Source of the DNA: Prevotella sp. 10(H)
GTDB taxonomy: Bacteria; Bacteroidota; Bacteroidia; Bacteroidales; Dysgonomonadaceae
Assembly: GCF_000711235.1 (NCBI RefSeq)
Contig: NZ_JOMI01000009.1
Span: 611,123-675,122 of the forward strand
Direction of reading: 5' to 3'
Length of the DNA stretch: 64,000 nucleotides
A program made the position numbers and the translations under genes. Positions 10,601-19,286 of the stretch are shown piece after piece. The notes below the pieces were generated by a model that worked only from the letters and a program-made list of their open reading frames with translations, had not been told where the DNA came from and did not search any database. Position 1 is the first letter of the stretch, and each line of letters begins with the position of its first letter.

Positions 10601-10785
10601 ACAACGCTGTTCATTATTACATCTGCACTTGCTCCCGGATAAGTGGCTTCTACCTGTACGGTAGGGGGTGCTACATCCGGATATTGTTCTATAGGCAATG
10701 TAGCTATCCCGATAATACCCAATACTACTATAATAATGGATATAACGGTAGAAAGCACAGGCCTGTCTATAAATATCTTTAACAT
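7618..10785 (-). CDS. RND efflux pump inner-membrane subunit, AcrB/MexB (HAE1) type
   Basis: 1055 residues, the normal length for a hydrophobe/amphiphile efflux pump. It begins MLKIFIDRPVLSTVISI, typical of TM1. The proton-relay pair is visible in AIGIVVDDAIVVVEAV in TM4, and the second half repeats the fold (LLAKNAILIVEYA). It uses proton influx to expel drugs, bile salts or similar compounds through a periplasmic adaptor and the outer-membrane channel. It lies 24 bp after the adaptor gene, in the order marR-adaptor-pump-channel, all minus strand. Its last codons overlap the frame remnant of the channel gene. Confidence 0.95.
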   Translation of the reverse strand: MLKIFIDRPVLSTVISIIIVVLGIIGIATLPIEQYPDVAPPTVQVEATYPGASADVIMNSVVVPLEEQINGVEGMTYMTSTAMNSGNANVRIFFKQGINPDIAAVNVQNLVARATPLLPQEVTQIGVTVAKQQNSTILGISLSSENPDYDGQFLQNYANINILPQIKRVYGVGQAAVNGAKDYSMRIWLKPDIMASYKLSTQEVIAALQDQNIEAAPGELGANSDQSFQYTMKFTGKLKTPEQFGDVIIRSQGGQILRIKDIAKVELASLNYSITSMTNKTEEAVFISISQTAGSNAQEVIENVKAVLNDAEKALPPGIKFNYLMDSSEFLNESIKKVLTTFIEAFLLVFIVVFIFLQDMRSTIIPAIAVPVAIIGTFFFLQLFGFSINLLTLFALILAIGIVVDDAIVVVEAVHAQLDAGEKDPRVATITAMKEIAPAIISITLVMSAVFIPVSFIGGTSGIFFRQFGLTLAISILISAVNALTLSPALCALFLKPHDEHGKKNNFIQRFYRNFNIFFNAGTQKYKKSLHFLGKKGHRWITGAIILAASFILFFLVKLIPTGFVPNEDSGSVMAFISLPPGSSLERSDSIVGDVVDMAMEIDGVETVTNISGINFMSGLGSSYGTIIIKMIPWGERKMTTDEVTAILSEKTKHIQDATFFFMAMPTLQGFGLGAGVEVQLQDRLGGDVNKFYDITTNFVEKLNQREEIMMAMTNFNPNFPQKQIDANIPKIKEAGLTLSEVMGTLQAFIGSSYISTFNLYGKQFRVMVQAGPEYRKKLEDLSGIFVKTGSGEMAPITEFISVSDLTAPQMLTRFNMYQSMDMIIVPNMIDGYSTGDVLNLVQEMSADKTILPDGYSYEYAGMTREEANSSSQMVIIFGICLIFVYLLLAALYESYILPLAVLLSLPIGLAGVFIFLMLFGVSQAIVNNIYVQIAMIMLIGLLAKNAILIVEYAIQRRQQGMSIIESAVNGAVARLRPILMTSFAFIFGLLPLAIASGAGATGNRSIGISAVGGMLIGTMIGILVIPTLYIIFQSLQERFSGKDPRSENKQLMEE

Positions 10786-10809
10786 CGTATTTCGTTTTTA
10801 AGTTTGAAA

Positions 10810-11910
10810 TTACTGGACTTGTATTTTCTTTCCGTTACTCAGGGTAGCTATGCCATCCATTACGATTCTGTCTCCGGCTTTCAATCCGTCGGTTACAGCA
10901 TAACTTTTCCCATCAGGTGTTGAAACGGCAGTTATAACTCTTTGCATAACCGAGTCTCCTTGTACTGCATATACCAATATCTTATCCTGTTGAGGGAATG
11001 TTGCTTTTTGGGGGATTACAAATACCTTTTCCAGTTTGCGCGGAATAGAGATTGTACCACTGGTTCCGCTTTTAAGTTCTCCGTGCTGATTAGGAAATTC
11101 CCCCCTGAATGTTGCCGAGCCTGTAGTAATATTTAAAACTCCAGTTATCGTTCCGATTTTTCCTTTCTCCGGATAGACTGTTCCGTCTGCAAGAGTAAGG
11201 GTCACTTCAGGTATATTTTTTATTTTTTCGGCTTGGGTGCTTCCTTCAAGGTCATTCATAAAGGCACGCAGCTCTTTTTCGTTTAAAGAGAAGTATGCGA
11301 ATACGTTTCCTGTGTTGGCTACAGTAGTTAGTATATTGGATGAATTTACAAGACTACCTTGTCTGAATGGTATTGCCCCTACAAATCCGTCTACGGGGGC
11401 AGTCACGTTTGTCCAGCTTATTGTTGCCTTTGCATTTTTAAGCATTGCCTGTGCCTGCTCCAGATCGGCAATAGCAGATTCATAGGAATCTTCAGCAGTT
11501 TCTAATTGGACGTTACCCACAATTCCCCTTTCGGCAAGAGGTTTTATTCTACTTACATTCGTTTTTGCAGTATTCACGCGAGCCTGTGCACTCTTAACCG
11601 ATGCTTCGGCAGTAGTTAAGGCTTGCTCTGCCTGAGGTGAATTAATTTTGAACAGTGCCTGCCCTTTTTTTACCACAGAGCCTTCATCTATATATATTGC
11701 ATCGATAAAGCCATCTATTCTCGGACGTATTTCGATATCTTCCTGCCCTTTTATCGAAACCGGATATATCGAAAGCAATTCGGTGTTTTGCTCTTCAAGT
11801 ACCACAGTCGGATAGGGCGCCACTTCTGCCTGAGCCGCTTCCTGTTTATTACCGCATGATATAAACAACGTGAGAGCCATAGCTCCCCAAACAATCTTTT
11901 TGAGTTTCAT
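10810..11910 (-). CDS. RND efflux periplasmic adaptor (membrane fusion protein, AcrA type)
   Basis: 366 residues. The N-terminus is a lipoprotein signal with the lipobox LFISC at residues 15-19. The order of domains is that of AcrA: a lipoyl/biotinyl half-motif (IDGFIDAIYIDEGSVVKKGQALF, near 66-88), an alpha-helical hairpin (about 90-150, Ala/Glu/Gln rich), the second lipoyl half (VTAPVDGFVGAIPFRQGSLV) and a beta-barrel. It bridges the pump and the outer-membrane channel. The gene starts 3 bp after marR, so translation is likely coupled. Confidence 0.93.
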   Translation of the reverse strand: MKLKKIVWGAMALTLFISCGNKQEAAQAEVAPYPTVVLEEQNTELLSIYPVSIKGQEDIEIRPRIDGFIDAIYIDEGSVVKKGQALFKINSPQAEQALTTAEASVKSAQARVNTAKTNVSRIKPLAERGIVGNVQLETAEDSYESAIADLEQAQAMLKNAKATISWTNVTAPVDGFVGAIPFRQGSLVNSSNILTTVANTGNVFAYFSLNEKELRAFMNDLEGSTQAEKIKNIPEVTLTLADGTVYPEKGKIGTITGVLNITTGSATFRGEFPNQHGELKSGTSGTISIPRKLEKVFVIPQKATFPQQDKILVYAVQGDSVMQRVITAVSTPDGKSYAVTDGLKAGDRIVMDGIATLSNGKKIQVQ

Positions 11911-11913
11911 ACC

Positions 11914-12369
11914 TTAATAATTTAGTTTATTTATTCTATTCAATAATTTCAGTAATTGAGATGAGACAAGTTTCTTGTTAATATCCTGATAGATTTCCTT
12001 ATTAGAGTTTTTTATCTGAACCGAAGCTTTTTCCACCAGATCTATTCCGTCCTGAGTAATTTCTACAATTACTGTACGGGTATTCACTGCGCTACGGTTT
12101 CTTGTTATGTATTTCTTTTTTTGCAGGGTTCGCAGTATAGTGGAGGTGGTCATGGGGTCGATATCTGTTTTTTCTGCCAGGTCGATCTGTATGATTTCTG
12201 CCCTAATACTTGAGAAGTAATGTAGAGCGCATAATATCTCAAATTGCGAACAGGTAATCCCAAACCTTTCCAGTATATGTCTTCTGTGTTTGGTCAGGAC
12301 CTTAATCGTTCTCCACAACAAAATGTCCAGATTGAGTAAGGGGTCTTGTAATTCTTCTTCTTTATTCAT
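11914..12369 (-). CDS. MarR-family transcriptional regulator of the efflux operon
   Basis: 151 residues with a winged helix: recognition region SQFEILCALHYF (near 42-53), ...DLAEKTDIDPMTTSTILRTLQKKKYI (about 71-96) and the wing following RNRSAVNTRTV. MarR proteins are usually ligand-released repressors. As first gene of the efflux operon, it probably represses its own promoter. A 16-bp inverted repeat sits just upstream of its start, the expected type of operator. Confidence 0.9.
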   Translation of the reverse strand: MNKEEELQDPLLNLDILLWRTIKVLTKHRRHILERFGITCSQFEILCALHYFSSIRAEIIQIDLAEKTDIDPMTTSTILRTLQKKKYITRNRSAVNTRTVIVEITQDGIDLVEKASVQIKNSNKEIYQDINKKLVSSQLLKLLNRINKLNY

Positions 12370-12393
12370 AACACTTAGTATATCTGGGTTTAT

Positions 12394-12409
12394 AATAAGT
12401 CTACTTATT
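12394..12409. promoter_or_regulatory. Candidate MarR operator
   Basis: AATAAGT-CT-ACTTATT is a perfect 7-bp inverted repeat around a 2-bp centre, 25 bp before the marR start codon. MarR dimers usually bind 16-20 bp palindromes of this shape in their own promoters. The assignment is by position and symmetry only. Confidence 0.55.
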
Positions 12410-12619
12410 TATCCGGTATATGTAATGGTTTTATAATCTGTATATTGCATTCGTCTGTTTTTCAAGTCAGGGAAAATCGGGCTATTACTTTTGTTGCAAA
12501 GTTCAGGCTATCATCTGATAAAATCGATACCTAAATAATTCCAAAAATGTCCGGAATGATACCTTGATGTGTATTTTTTCACTAACTTGTGGAAATTATA
12601 TATTCATGTTCGATAGTCT

Positions 12620-13495
12620 ATGGAGAAGAAATTGTCGGTAATATCTTTTGATGACGCACAGGATTCCGAATCTTTTGCGGTAAGGAATTATAGTCTTACC
12701 AATTCATTGACGCCTCCACCGGCTTCTCTTTCTTTCGACTATCCTTTTTTGGCAAAGGGAATGCTTTTTGGTATATGCCTGCGTGGAGAAACCAAACTAA
12801 AGATCGATTTGAAAGAATACCTAATATCTCCTAATTCTATATTTACAGTATTGCCAAATCAGATTTTCGAAGCTTTGGAGAGGACGGAAGATCATTTCTC
12901 CGAATGTATATTTTTCTCTGTCGATTTCATGAATATGCTGCCAATGCCCCGTGATTTCGACGTATTTAATAAAATGAAGAATAATCCCTGCATACCGATA
13001 TCAGAAAAAGATATGAAGGAATTGATCGAATATCATTCGTTCATCATGAAGATATCGGGTCGTAACGACAGGATACATAAGGAAGAAATTGTCAAGCATC
13101 TGCTCCATGCCCTGATAGCTTTAATCGCATCCTTATATGCTGAATCTGAAGCCAATATCGATTTGAAAGCCAACAGCAGGGGTGAAGATATTGTCGATGC
13201 CTTTCAAAAACAATTAATGGAGCATCACCGTAAAGAAAGGAATGCATCATTTTATTCAGATAAGCTCTGTATCTCTACACAGTATCTATCGAGAACATTG
13301 AAGAAAATAACCGGCCGTTCGGTTAATCTGTGGATAACAGAAGCTGTGATCTTAGAGGCTAAAATATTATTAAAATCTTCGGAAATGACCGTATTGCAGA
13401 TATCGGAAGAATTGAACTTCCCCAATCCGTCTTTTTTTGTGAGGTATTTCAAGCAGTATGCGGGCATTACTCCATTAAAGTTCAGAGAAAGGTAG
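12620..13495 (+). CDS. AraC-family transcriptional regulator
   Basis: 291 residues: N-terminal cupin-like sensor (about 40-110, including GMLFGICLRGETKLKIDL and SIFTVLPNQIFEAL) and a C-terminal AraC DNA-binding domain (about 195-291, SDKLCISTQYLSRTLKKITG and LNFPNPSFFVRYFKQYAG). It is divergent from the marR efflux operon, with a 250-bp gap that holds both promoters. Regulators of this make often stand beside RND pumps in Bacteroidota and may control them, but the GH2 gene downstream is an equally possible target. Confidence 0.85.
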   Translation: MEKKLSVISFDDAQDSESFAVRNYSLTNSLTPPPASLSFDYPFLAKGMLFGICLRGETKLKIDLKEYLISPNSIFTVLPNQIFEALERTEDHFSECIFFSVDFMNMLPMPRDFDVFNKMKNNPCIPISEKDMKELIEYHSFIMKISGRNDRIHKEEIVKHLLHALIALIASLYAESEANIDLKANSRGEDIVDAFQKQLMEHHRKERNASFYSDKLCISTQYLSRTLKKITGRSVNLWITEAVILEAKILLKSSEMTVLQISEELNFPNPSFFVRYFKQYAGITPLKFRER

Positions 13496-13665
13496 AATAT
13501 GAATTATCACCATTAATGGTGATAAAATGATGCCAATATCATTATTTATTGTGATTGCTTTTTATTATAATAACTACGACATTTGTACCTAATAATAGTT
13601 GATTTAATCTGTCTTAATTCCCAAAAGACGCAGATAAAGAAATTACTTAACTTTGATGATAGTTT

Positions 13666-13704
13666 GTTCCGGTGTAATGATTATAATTGCATCGGAACTT
13701 TTTT
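13666..13704 (+). terminator. Rho-independent terminator
   Basis: Stem GTTCCGgTG / CAtCGGAAC with an 18-20 nt loop followed by T6. It is 170 bp after the AraC gene and before the GH2 promoter, so it should isolate the two transcripts. Confidence 0.7.
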
Positions 13705-13782
13705 ATTTAATTGTATGTAATAAGTGGATATGAATTGAAAAGTTAATTAACTTATGTCATCTGCTGCATAGTTAAAAAGTAT

Positions 13783-13790
13783 TATCTTTG
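13783..13790 (+). promoter_or_regulatory. -7 promoter element of the GH2 gene
   Basis: TATCTTTG matches the Bacteroidota -7 box; no clear TTTG is found at -33. Its last base is 15 bp before the first ATG of the GH2 gene (13805), leaving only about 10 nt of leader. The second ATG at 13826 would have a more normal leader. Confidence 0.5.
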
Positions 13791-13804
13791 TTGCATATAG
13801 ACAC

Positions 13805-16714
13805 ATGAAAACATTCATACACATGATTAACAAGCAGAATCTAAAATTGTACATCAGGATTGTACTGATATTTTTATTGATAGTATCAACAAACAGTGTA
13901 CACGGCCAGCAACTCGATCAATTGTGGACTGGTATACGGCAGCCCCAGCCACAATCGGAGTTACCGAAAGGCAAAGCACCGTTTCAAAAAGCAGAAAGAA
14001 TAGCAAAACAAAGACTGAAAACCGAGCTTATTCCTACTCAACAGGGAGAGTGGATTATTACACAAGGTTGGGAAATGACGGACGGTGCCACCGTTGTAGA
14101 ATCCGGTACATCTATATTTGATCCTCAGTTGAATACTAACAAGTGGTTTAACGCCACTGTACCGGGAACAGTACTGACTACTCTTGTAAATCAGGGAGTA
14201 TATCCGGATCCGTATTTCGGACTGAATAATATGAATATCCCCGATTCATTGAGCCGTACCGACTGGTGGTACAGATGTAAATTCAATGTTCATCAGCATA
14301 TTGGAGAAAGACAACTCCGCCTGTTACTGAATGGTATTAACTATCGTGCCGAAGTATATCTTAACAGTAAACGGCTGGGAAGCATTAAAGGGGCTTTTAT
14401 CCGTGGCGAATTCGATATAACACATATTATTAATAAGAATTCAGAAAATATACTGGCGATTCATATTTTCCCACCTAATAATCCGGGTATTCCTCACGAA
14501 CAATCGATGATTGCCGGACAGGGGCTCAATGGAGGAGTGCTCAGCACGGACGGCCCTACATTTATATCTTCAATAGGTTGGGACTGGATACCGGGTATCC
14601 GCGACCGTAATACAGGTATCTGGCAGGATGTTAGAATTAAAGCAAGTGGAGATGTCCTTATCGGTGACCCGTTGGTGACTACCGATGTTTTACTTCCGGA
14701 TACTACGCAGGCGAAGATTACTATTCAGACAAGTGTAAAGAATGTAAGTTCGAAATCAGTAAGCGGAAAGCTTGTTGCTAAAATCGAGAATATAAGCATA
14801 TCCTTGCCTTATACTCTGGCAGCGAATGAGGAGAAAATCCTGACATTCACTCCGGAAAACTATACAGAATTGAATATAAAAAATCCACGTCTATGGTGGC
14901 CGAATGGTTATGGCAACCCGGAATTATATAATTTGAGTCTCGATGCTCAGGTGAATGAAACCACTTCCGATGTAAAAAATATCCGTTTCGGTATACGGGA
15001 AATGTCTTATGAACTGATGGTTAGTGAAAATAATCAGAATAAGAGAGTTCTTTATACACCTAACTCAACTGTAAATAAAGGCAAGCCTGTATTCAATTAC
15101 GAAAAACGTGCATTTTTCACTAAAGACAACCAGTTGGCAACTATAGCTGACGCTGCAGATGTTTCAGGCCTTGAAACATTATCGAATGATGACCCTATCG
15201 GTCCATTCTTAGCTATACGGGTAAACGGTGTCAGGATATTTTGCCGTGGGGGTAACTGGGGAATGGATGACGGTATGAAGCGCGTATCGAGAGAAAGACT
15301 GGAGCCATATATTAAATTGCACAGAGATGCTAATTTCAATATTATCCGCAACTGGACAGGAGAATCGACGGAAGAAGATTTCTATGCATTGTGTGATGAA
15401 AACGGCATGCTGGTATGGAACGATTTCTGGATTACGACCGATGATACTGTCGAACCAAGCGATTTCAATCTATTTGTAAAAAATGCGACAGATGTAGTTC
15501 GACGTTTCCGCAATCATCCGTCTATTGCTATATGGTGTCCTCGCAATGAAGGTTTTGCACCTAAAGGCATGAGCGAAATGCTTACTGCTATGATGGCAAA
15601 AGAAGATCCTACACGCCATTATCATGGTCAGTCGCGCTTTCTGAATATGGGAACCAGCGGGCCATGGGGTTATTTCAAAGACCCTTCGCTATACTATACT
15701 CAGAATGCTAAAGGCTTCAATACCGAAATGGGCAGTTATGCTATTCCTACTGCAAATACTATCCGCAAATTTATAGCACCGGAAGACCAGTGGCCGATAA
15801 ATGATGTGTGGGCATATCACGACCTGCACCACACGACACAGAATTTCGGAGATTTTATGAATGCAGTAAATCGTTATGGCACTCCTGACAGTATGGAAGA
15901 TTTTGTGCGTAAGTCTCAGTTTATTACCTATGATGCATGGCGTAATATGCTGGAAGCTTGGAACAGCAAGATGTGGAACAACACTACCGGACTTGTACTT
16001 TGGATGAGTCATCCGGCTTGGCCAAGCATGATATGGCAGACATATACTTACGATTATGAAACTCCGGGCTCTTATTTCGGTGCGAAGAAGGCCTGCGAGC
16101 CGCTGCATATACAAATGAACCTGCCGGATAATGATATAATGATTATTAATACAACATTAAGGGATTATAAATCGCTGACAGCAAGTATGAAATATATAGA
16201 CCTCCAGGGTAAAGTGCTGTATAAGAAGGATCTGAAGCTGGATTCTAAAGCGAATGCTGTTACAAAATGTTTCATTCCGGAAAAAGTCAATAATCTTCCT
16301 AAGTTATATCTGGCACGTTTGGAATTGAAGGATTATAAAGGGAAGGTCTTATCAATTAATGACTACTGGATGACAGATGGAAATGCCGATTCATATAAGG
16401 AAATGAATACTTTACCTGTTGTGGATGTAAATATAAAGGATGGAATAATAGTTACTTCCGGGGTACGTAAAATGAAAGTTCCTGAAGGAATAAGAATATC
16501 TGTAGAAGTAACTAATCCATCAAAAGTATTAGTTGCCGCCTTAAAACTGAATGCAGTTGATAAGTCGACAAAAGCAATAATCTTACCTGCGTATTTTTCT
16601 GATGGCTATATAAATCTGTTGCCGGGAGAGAAAAGAAATATAGAATTAATTTTACCTCAGAATCGATATAATACCTATTCAATTGTGGCGGAAGGCTATA
16701 ACGTAAGGAATTGA
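13805..16714 (+). CDS. Secreted GH2 glycosidase (exo-beta-glucosaminidase / beta-mannosidase-like)
   Basis: 969 residues, with a signal peptide ending at about HGQQ (residue 36). The layout is that of GH2: sugar-binding jelly roll (about 105-280), immunoglobulin-like domain (about 285-390), TIM barrel (about 450-740) and C-terminal sandwiches. The acid/base Glu is in CPRNEGF near residue 580 and the nucleophile Glu is probably in NTEMGSY near 640. The barrel start RNWTGESTEEDFYALCDENG resembles the exo-beta-D-glucosaminidase/mannosidase branch rather than LacZ. The start may be the in-frame ATG at 13826, which gives a better signal peptide and leader. The substrate is an inference. Confidence 0.85.
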   Translation: MKTFIHMINKQNLKLYIRIVLIFLLIVSTNSVHGQQLDQLWTGIRQPQPQSELPKGKAPFQKAERIAKQRLKTELIPTQQGEWIITQGWEMTDGATVVESGTSIFDPQLNTNKWFNATVPGTVLTTLVNQGVYPDPYFGLNNMNIPDSLSRTDWWYRCKFNVHQHIGERQLRLLLNGINYRAEVYLNSKRLGSIKGAFIRGEFDITHIINKNSENILAIHIFPPNNPGIPHEQSMIAGQGLNGGVLSTDGPTFISSIGWDWIPGIRDRNTGIWQDVRIKASGDVLIGDPLVTTDVLLPDTTQAKITIQTSVKNVSSKSVSGKLVAKIENISISLPYTLAANEEKILTFTPENYTELNIKNPRLWWPNGYGNPELYNLSLDAQVNETTSDVKNIRFGIREMSYELMVSENNQNKRVLYTPNSTVNKGKPVFNYEKRAFFTKDNQLATIADAADVSGLETLSNDDPIGPFLAIRVNGVRIFCRGGNWGMDDGMKRVSRERLEPYIKLHRDANFNIIRNWTGESTEEDFYALCDENGMLVWNDFWITTDDTVEPSDFNLFVKNATDVVRRFRNHPSIAIWCPRNEGFAPKGMSEMLTAMMAKEDPTRHYHGQSRFLNMGTSGPWGYFKDPSLYYTQNAKGFNTEMGSYAIPTANTIRKFIAPEDQWPINDVWAYHDLHHTTQNFGDFMNAVNRYGTPDSMEDFVRKSQFITYDAWRNMLEAWNSKMWNNTTGLVLWMSHPAWPSMIWQTYTYDYETPGSYFGAKKACEPLHIQMNLPDNDIMIINTTLRDYKSLTASMKYIDLQGKVLYKKDLKLDSKANAVTKCFIPEKVNNLPKLYLARLELKDYKGKVLSINDYWMTDGNADSYKEMNTLPVVDVNIKDGIIVTSGVRKMKVPEGIRISVEVTNPSKVLVAALKLNAVDKSTKAIILPAYFSDGYINLLPGEKRNIELILPQNRYNTYSIVAEGYNVRN

Positions 16715-16744
16715 TTTAACTAAAAAAGTTGAACAATGATATAT

Positions 16745-16782
16745 GAAAGCGTTTGCATATTATGCAGGCGCTTTCGTTTTTA
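16745..16782 (+). terminator. Rho-independent terminator of the GH2 gene
   Basis: Stem GAAAGCG / CGCTTTC with inner TGCAT/ATGCA pairing, followed by GTTTTT, 30 bp after the stop. Confidence 0.85.
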
Positions 16783-16869
16783 ATAGCTAAAAAATATAAA
16801 AAATAAGAAGTGTTAGTAAATATTACATCTCATACAGTTCTTTTTATCATTATTTTAACGAATAAATTC

Positions 16870-16877
16870 TATCTTTG
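16870..16877 (+). promoter_or_regulatory. -7 element for the TonB receptor operon
   Basis: TATCTTTG, a perfect TAnnTTTG match, 92 bp upstream of the receptor start. The -33 element is not obvious. Confidence 0.5.
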
Positions 16878-16968
16878 TCTAAATTCTGAATTCATGAAAA
16901 ACTGAATAAAACAACATATTTTTCGTTCTATTGGAGAATGGCTTACAGTTAGCCCTAAAAAATGATAT

Positions 16969-19281
16969 ATGAAGCTTCTTTTTGTTACGCTTTTCTTGCT
17001 CTTCAACATAGCTGCGGTCGCCCAAAATAAATACACGGTAAATGGCAAAATCACTAATGCCGAGAATGGAGAAATCCTTGTCGGCGTATCGATAGGTGTA
17101 AAAGAATTACCTCAGCAGGGTTCTTTCGGTGATGAATCGGGGAATTATACGATAAGTCTTTCGCCGGGAGAGTACACTCTTATATTTAAGTTAATGGGGT
17201 ATAATACCAAGGAAATTAAACTTAAACTAAATGAGAACAAGACCTTAAATGTGGCACTTGAGACCGAAGTAGTTTCTCTCGGGGAAGTTGAAATATCTGC
17301 CCAAAGGACAAATGAAAATGTAAAGAACGTCGAGTCGGGTGTCGACCGACTTCAAATAGACCTTGTAAATAAAATACCCGTTCTGCTGGGTGAAAGGGAT
17401 ATACTGAAAACACTACAGTTGCTTCCCGGGATAATGAGTGCAGGAGAAGGCAATACAGGCTTTTATGTCCGCGGAGGCAGCAACGATCAGAATCTGATAA
17501 TGCTCGATAATGCAACAGTATATAATCCTTCACATTTGTTCGGATTCTTTTCTACATTCAATTCCAGTGCAGTTGATAATATGACTATCTATAAAGGTTC
17601 TATGCCTGCTCAATACGGCGGACGTTTATCATCAACATTGGATGTAAGCATGAGAGATGGAGATTTAAAAAAGTTTCACGGAAATGGAGGTATAGGGCTT
17701 ATTTCATCTAATATGACATTCGAAGGACCTATACAGAAAGAGAAATCTTCATTTATCGTTTCTGCCCGAAGAACGTATGCTGATGCTCTGGCACGTCTGA
17801 TCGGAGTTTCGCAGGCAAAAGATTCAAAATTATATTTCTATGACCTGAATGCAAAACTCAGTTATGTTTTATCCGACAAAGACAAGCTGACGCTGACTGC
17901 ATATTATGGGAAAGATAAGTTGGGACTGAGCAAGGTTGCCACAATAGATTGGGGAAATACGATTGCCGGACTTAAATGGAATCATATATTCAGCCCGAAA
18001 GCATCTTCGACAACTACATTTTCATACACAGATTATAAATACAACGTAGATGTTGACCTCACTACAGGATTAAAGGTCGCATCCCGTATTCAGGATTTGA
18101 ATCTGCATCAGGAGTTTAATTTCTACCCCAACGACAAGAATTCCATTAAGGCAGGTTTTACATCTATATTTCACAGGGTTGTACCGGGAGACCTTACCAG
18201 TAAAGATGAATCGCAATTACAGATTGCTCCGTATGATCATCGGGAATCATGGGAGAATACTGTCTTCGCCTCTAATAGTATGAAACTGCATGACAGATTA
18301 GAACTAAGCTACGGCCTGCGTCTTTCTGCATTTACTGTTTTAGGGGGAGAAGAATACTATAATTTTGCAGACCATGCTATTACAGATACAATCCATACCC
18401 GAAAGGGACAGTTTTTTAAGACTTACTGGAATATTGAGCCGCGCGTGTCGGCTGCTTTCCAGCTGAATGACGTATCTTCTGTAAAGGCAGCATTTACACG
18501 AACAAGCCAGCATCTGCATTTGTTATCTACTTCCAATATGTCTACTCCGATGGACAGATGGATAGGTAATACCAATTATATAAAACCGGAGATTGCCAAT
18601 CAGGTATCGTTGGGCTATTTCCGTAATTTCTCGGACAATATGTTTGAATTCAGCGCCGAAATTTATTATAAGGATTTACATAATCAGATAGATTATAAAG
18701 ACGGAGCCGATGTGCGGGCAAAAGAAATAATCGAGACCGAGCTGCTTTTTGGAAAAGGACGTGCTTACGGACTGGAATTATTCCTGAAGAAAAAATTTGG
18801 CCGGTTTAATGGCTGGATCGGATATTCGCTCGCACGCACTGAGAAGAAAATAACGGGCATTAATAATGGCAAATGGTATGCTGCTAATCAGGATCGTACC
18901 CATGACCTTTCGGTAGTAGGTATATATGATCTGAATAAGAAATGGACACTCTCTGCAACATGGGTATTGGCTACTGGAAACCCGATGACATTCCCTTCCG
19001 GAAAGTATGTAGTAGACGGACATGCAATATACTATTATGAAGATCGTAACTCCTATCGTGCACCGTCGTTCCATCGTCTCGATCTGGGAGCTATATGCAC
19101 ATTGAAGAAAACGAAGAAATATACCTCTGAACTTGCTTTCAGTGTTTATAATGCTTATGGTAGAAAAAACCCGTATATGTTCGGATTCAGGCAGAATGAA
19201 GATAACAGGGATTTGTCCGAGTCATATATGATCTACCTTTTCAGTGTAATACCGTCCATATCGTGGAACTTTAAATTTTAG
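16969..19281 (+). CDS. TonB-dependent outer-membrane receptor with carboxypeptidase-like N-domain
   Basis: 770 residues: signal peptide (about 1-18, cut after AVA), a CarboxypepD_reg-like domain (about 23-105, VNGKITNAENGEILVGVSI), the plug (about 120-235, VRGGSNDQNLIMLDNATVYNP) and a 22-strand barrel to the C-terminal aromatic SWNFKF. It imports a ligand with TonB energy. It is shorter than SusC-type glycan receptors and is paired with a DUF4249 lipoprotein, not a SusD, so a glycan ligand is not indicated. The partner gene starts 5 bp after its stop. Ligand unknown. Confidence 0.92.
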   Translation: MKLLFVTLFLLFNIAAVAQNKYTVNGKITNAENGEILVGVSIGVKELPQQGSFGDESGNYTISLSPGEYTLIFKLMGYNTKEIKLKLNENKTLNVALETEVVSLGEVEISAQRTNENVKNVESGVDRLQIDLVNKIPVLLGERDILKTLQLLPGIMSAGEGNTGFYVRGGSNDQNLIMLDNATVYNPSHLFGFFSTFNSSAVDNMTIYKGSMPAQYGGRLSSTLDVSMRDGDLKKFHGNGGIGLISSNMTFEGPIQKEKSSFIVSARRTYADALARLIGVSQAKDSKLYFYDLNAKLSYVLSDKDKLTLTAYYGKDKLGLSKVATIDWGNTIAGLKWNHIFSPKASSTTTFSYTDYKYNVDVDLTTGLKVASRIQDLNLHQEFNFYPNDKNSIKAGFTSIFHRVVPGDLTSKDESQLQIAPYDHRESWENTVFASNSMKLHDRLELSYGLRLSAFTVLGGEEYYNFADHAITDTIHTRKGQFFKTYWNIEPRVSAAFQLNDVSSVKAAFTRTSQHLHLLSTSNMSTPMDRWIGNTNYIKPEIANQVSLGYFRNFSDNMFEFSAEIYYKDLHNQIDYKDGADVRAKEIIETELLFGKGRAYGLELFLKKKFGRFNGWIGYSLARTEKKITGINNGKWYAANQDRTHDLSVVGIYDLNKKWTLSATWVLATGNPMTFPSGKYVVDGHAIYYYEDRNSYRAPSFHRLDLGAICTLKKTKKYTSELAFSVYNAYGRKNPYMFGFRQNEDNRDLSESYMIYLFSVIPSISWNFKF

Positions 19282-19286
19282 AAAAA

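Larger units (their letters stand above)
13496..13804. other. 309-bp intergenic region
   Basis: No gene seen. It holds a perfect 22-bp palindrome at 13504-13525 (arms TTATCACCATT / AATGGTGATAA) just after the AraC stop, a terminator-like hairpin at 13666-13704, and a -7 promoter element at 13783-13790. Confidence 0.7.

Noticed and set aside
12370..12619. Riboswitch or small RNA between marR and the AraC gene
   Set aside because: No strong fold; the palindrome fits a protein operator better.
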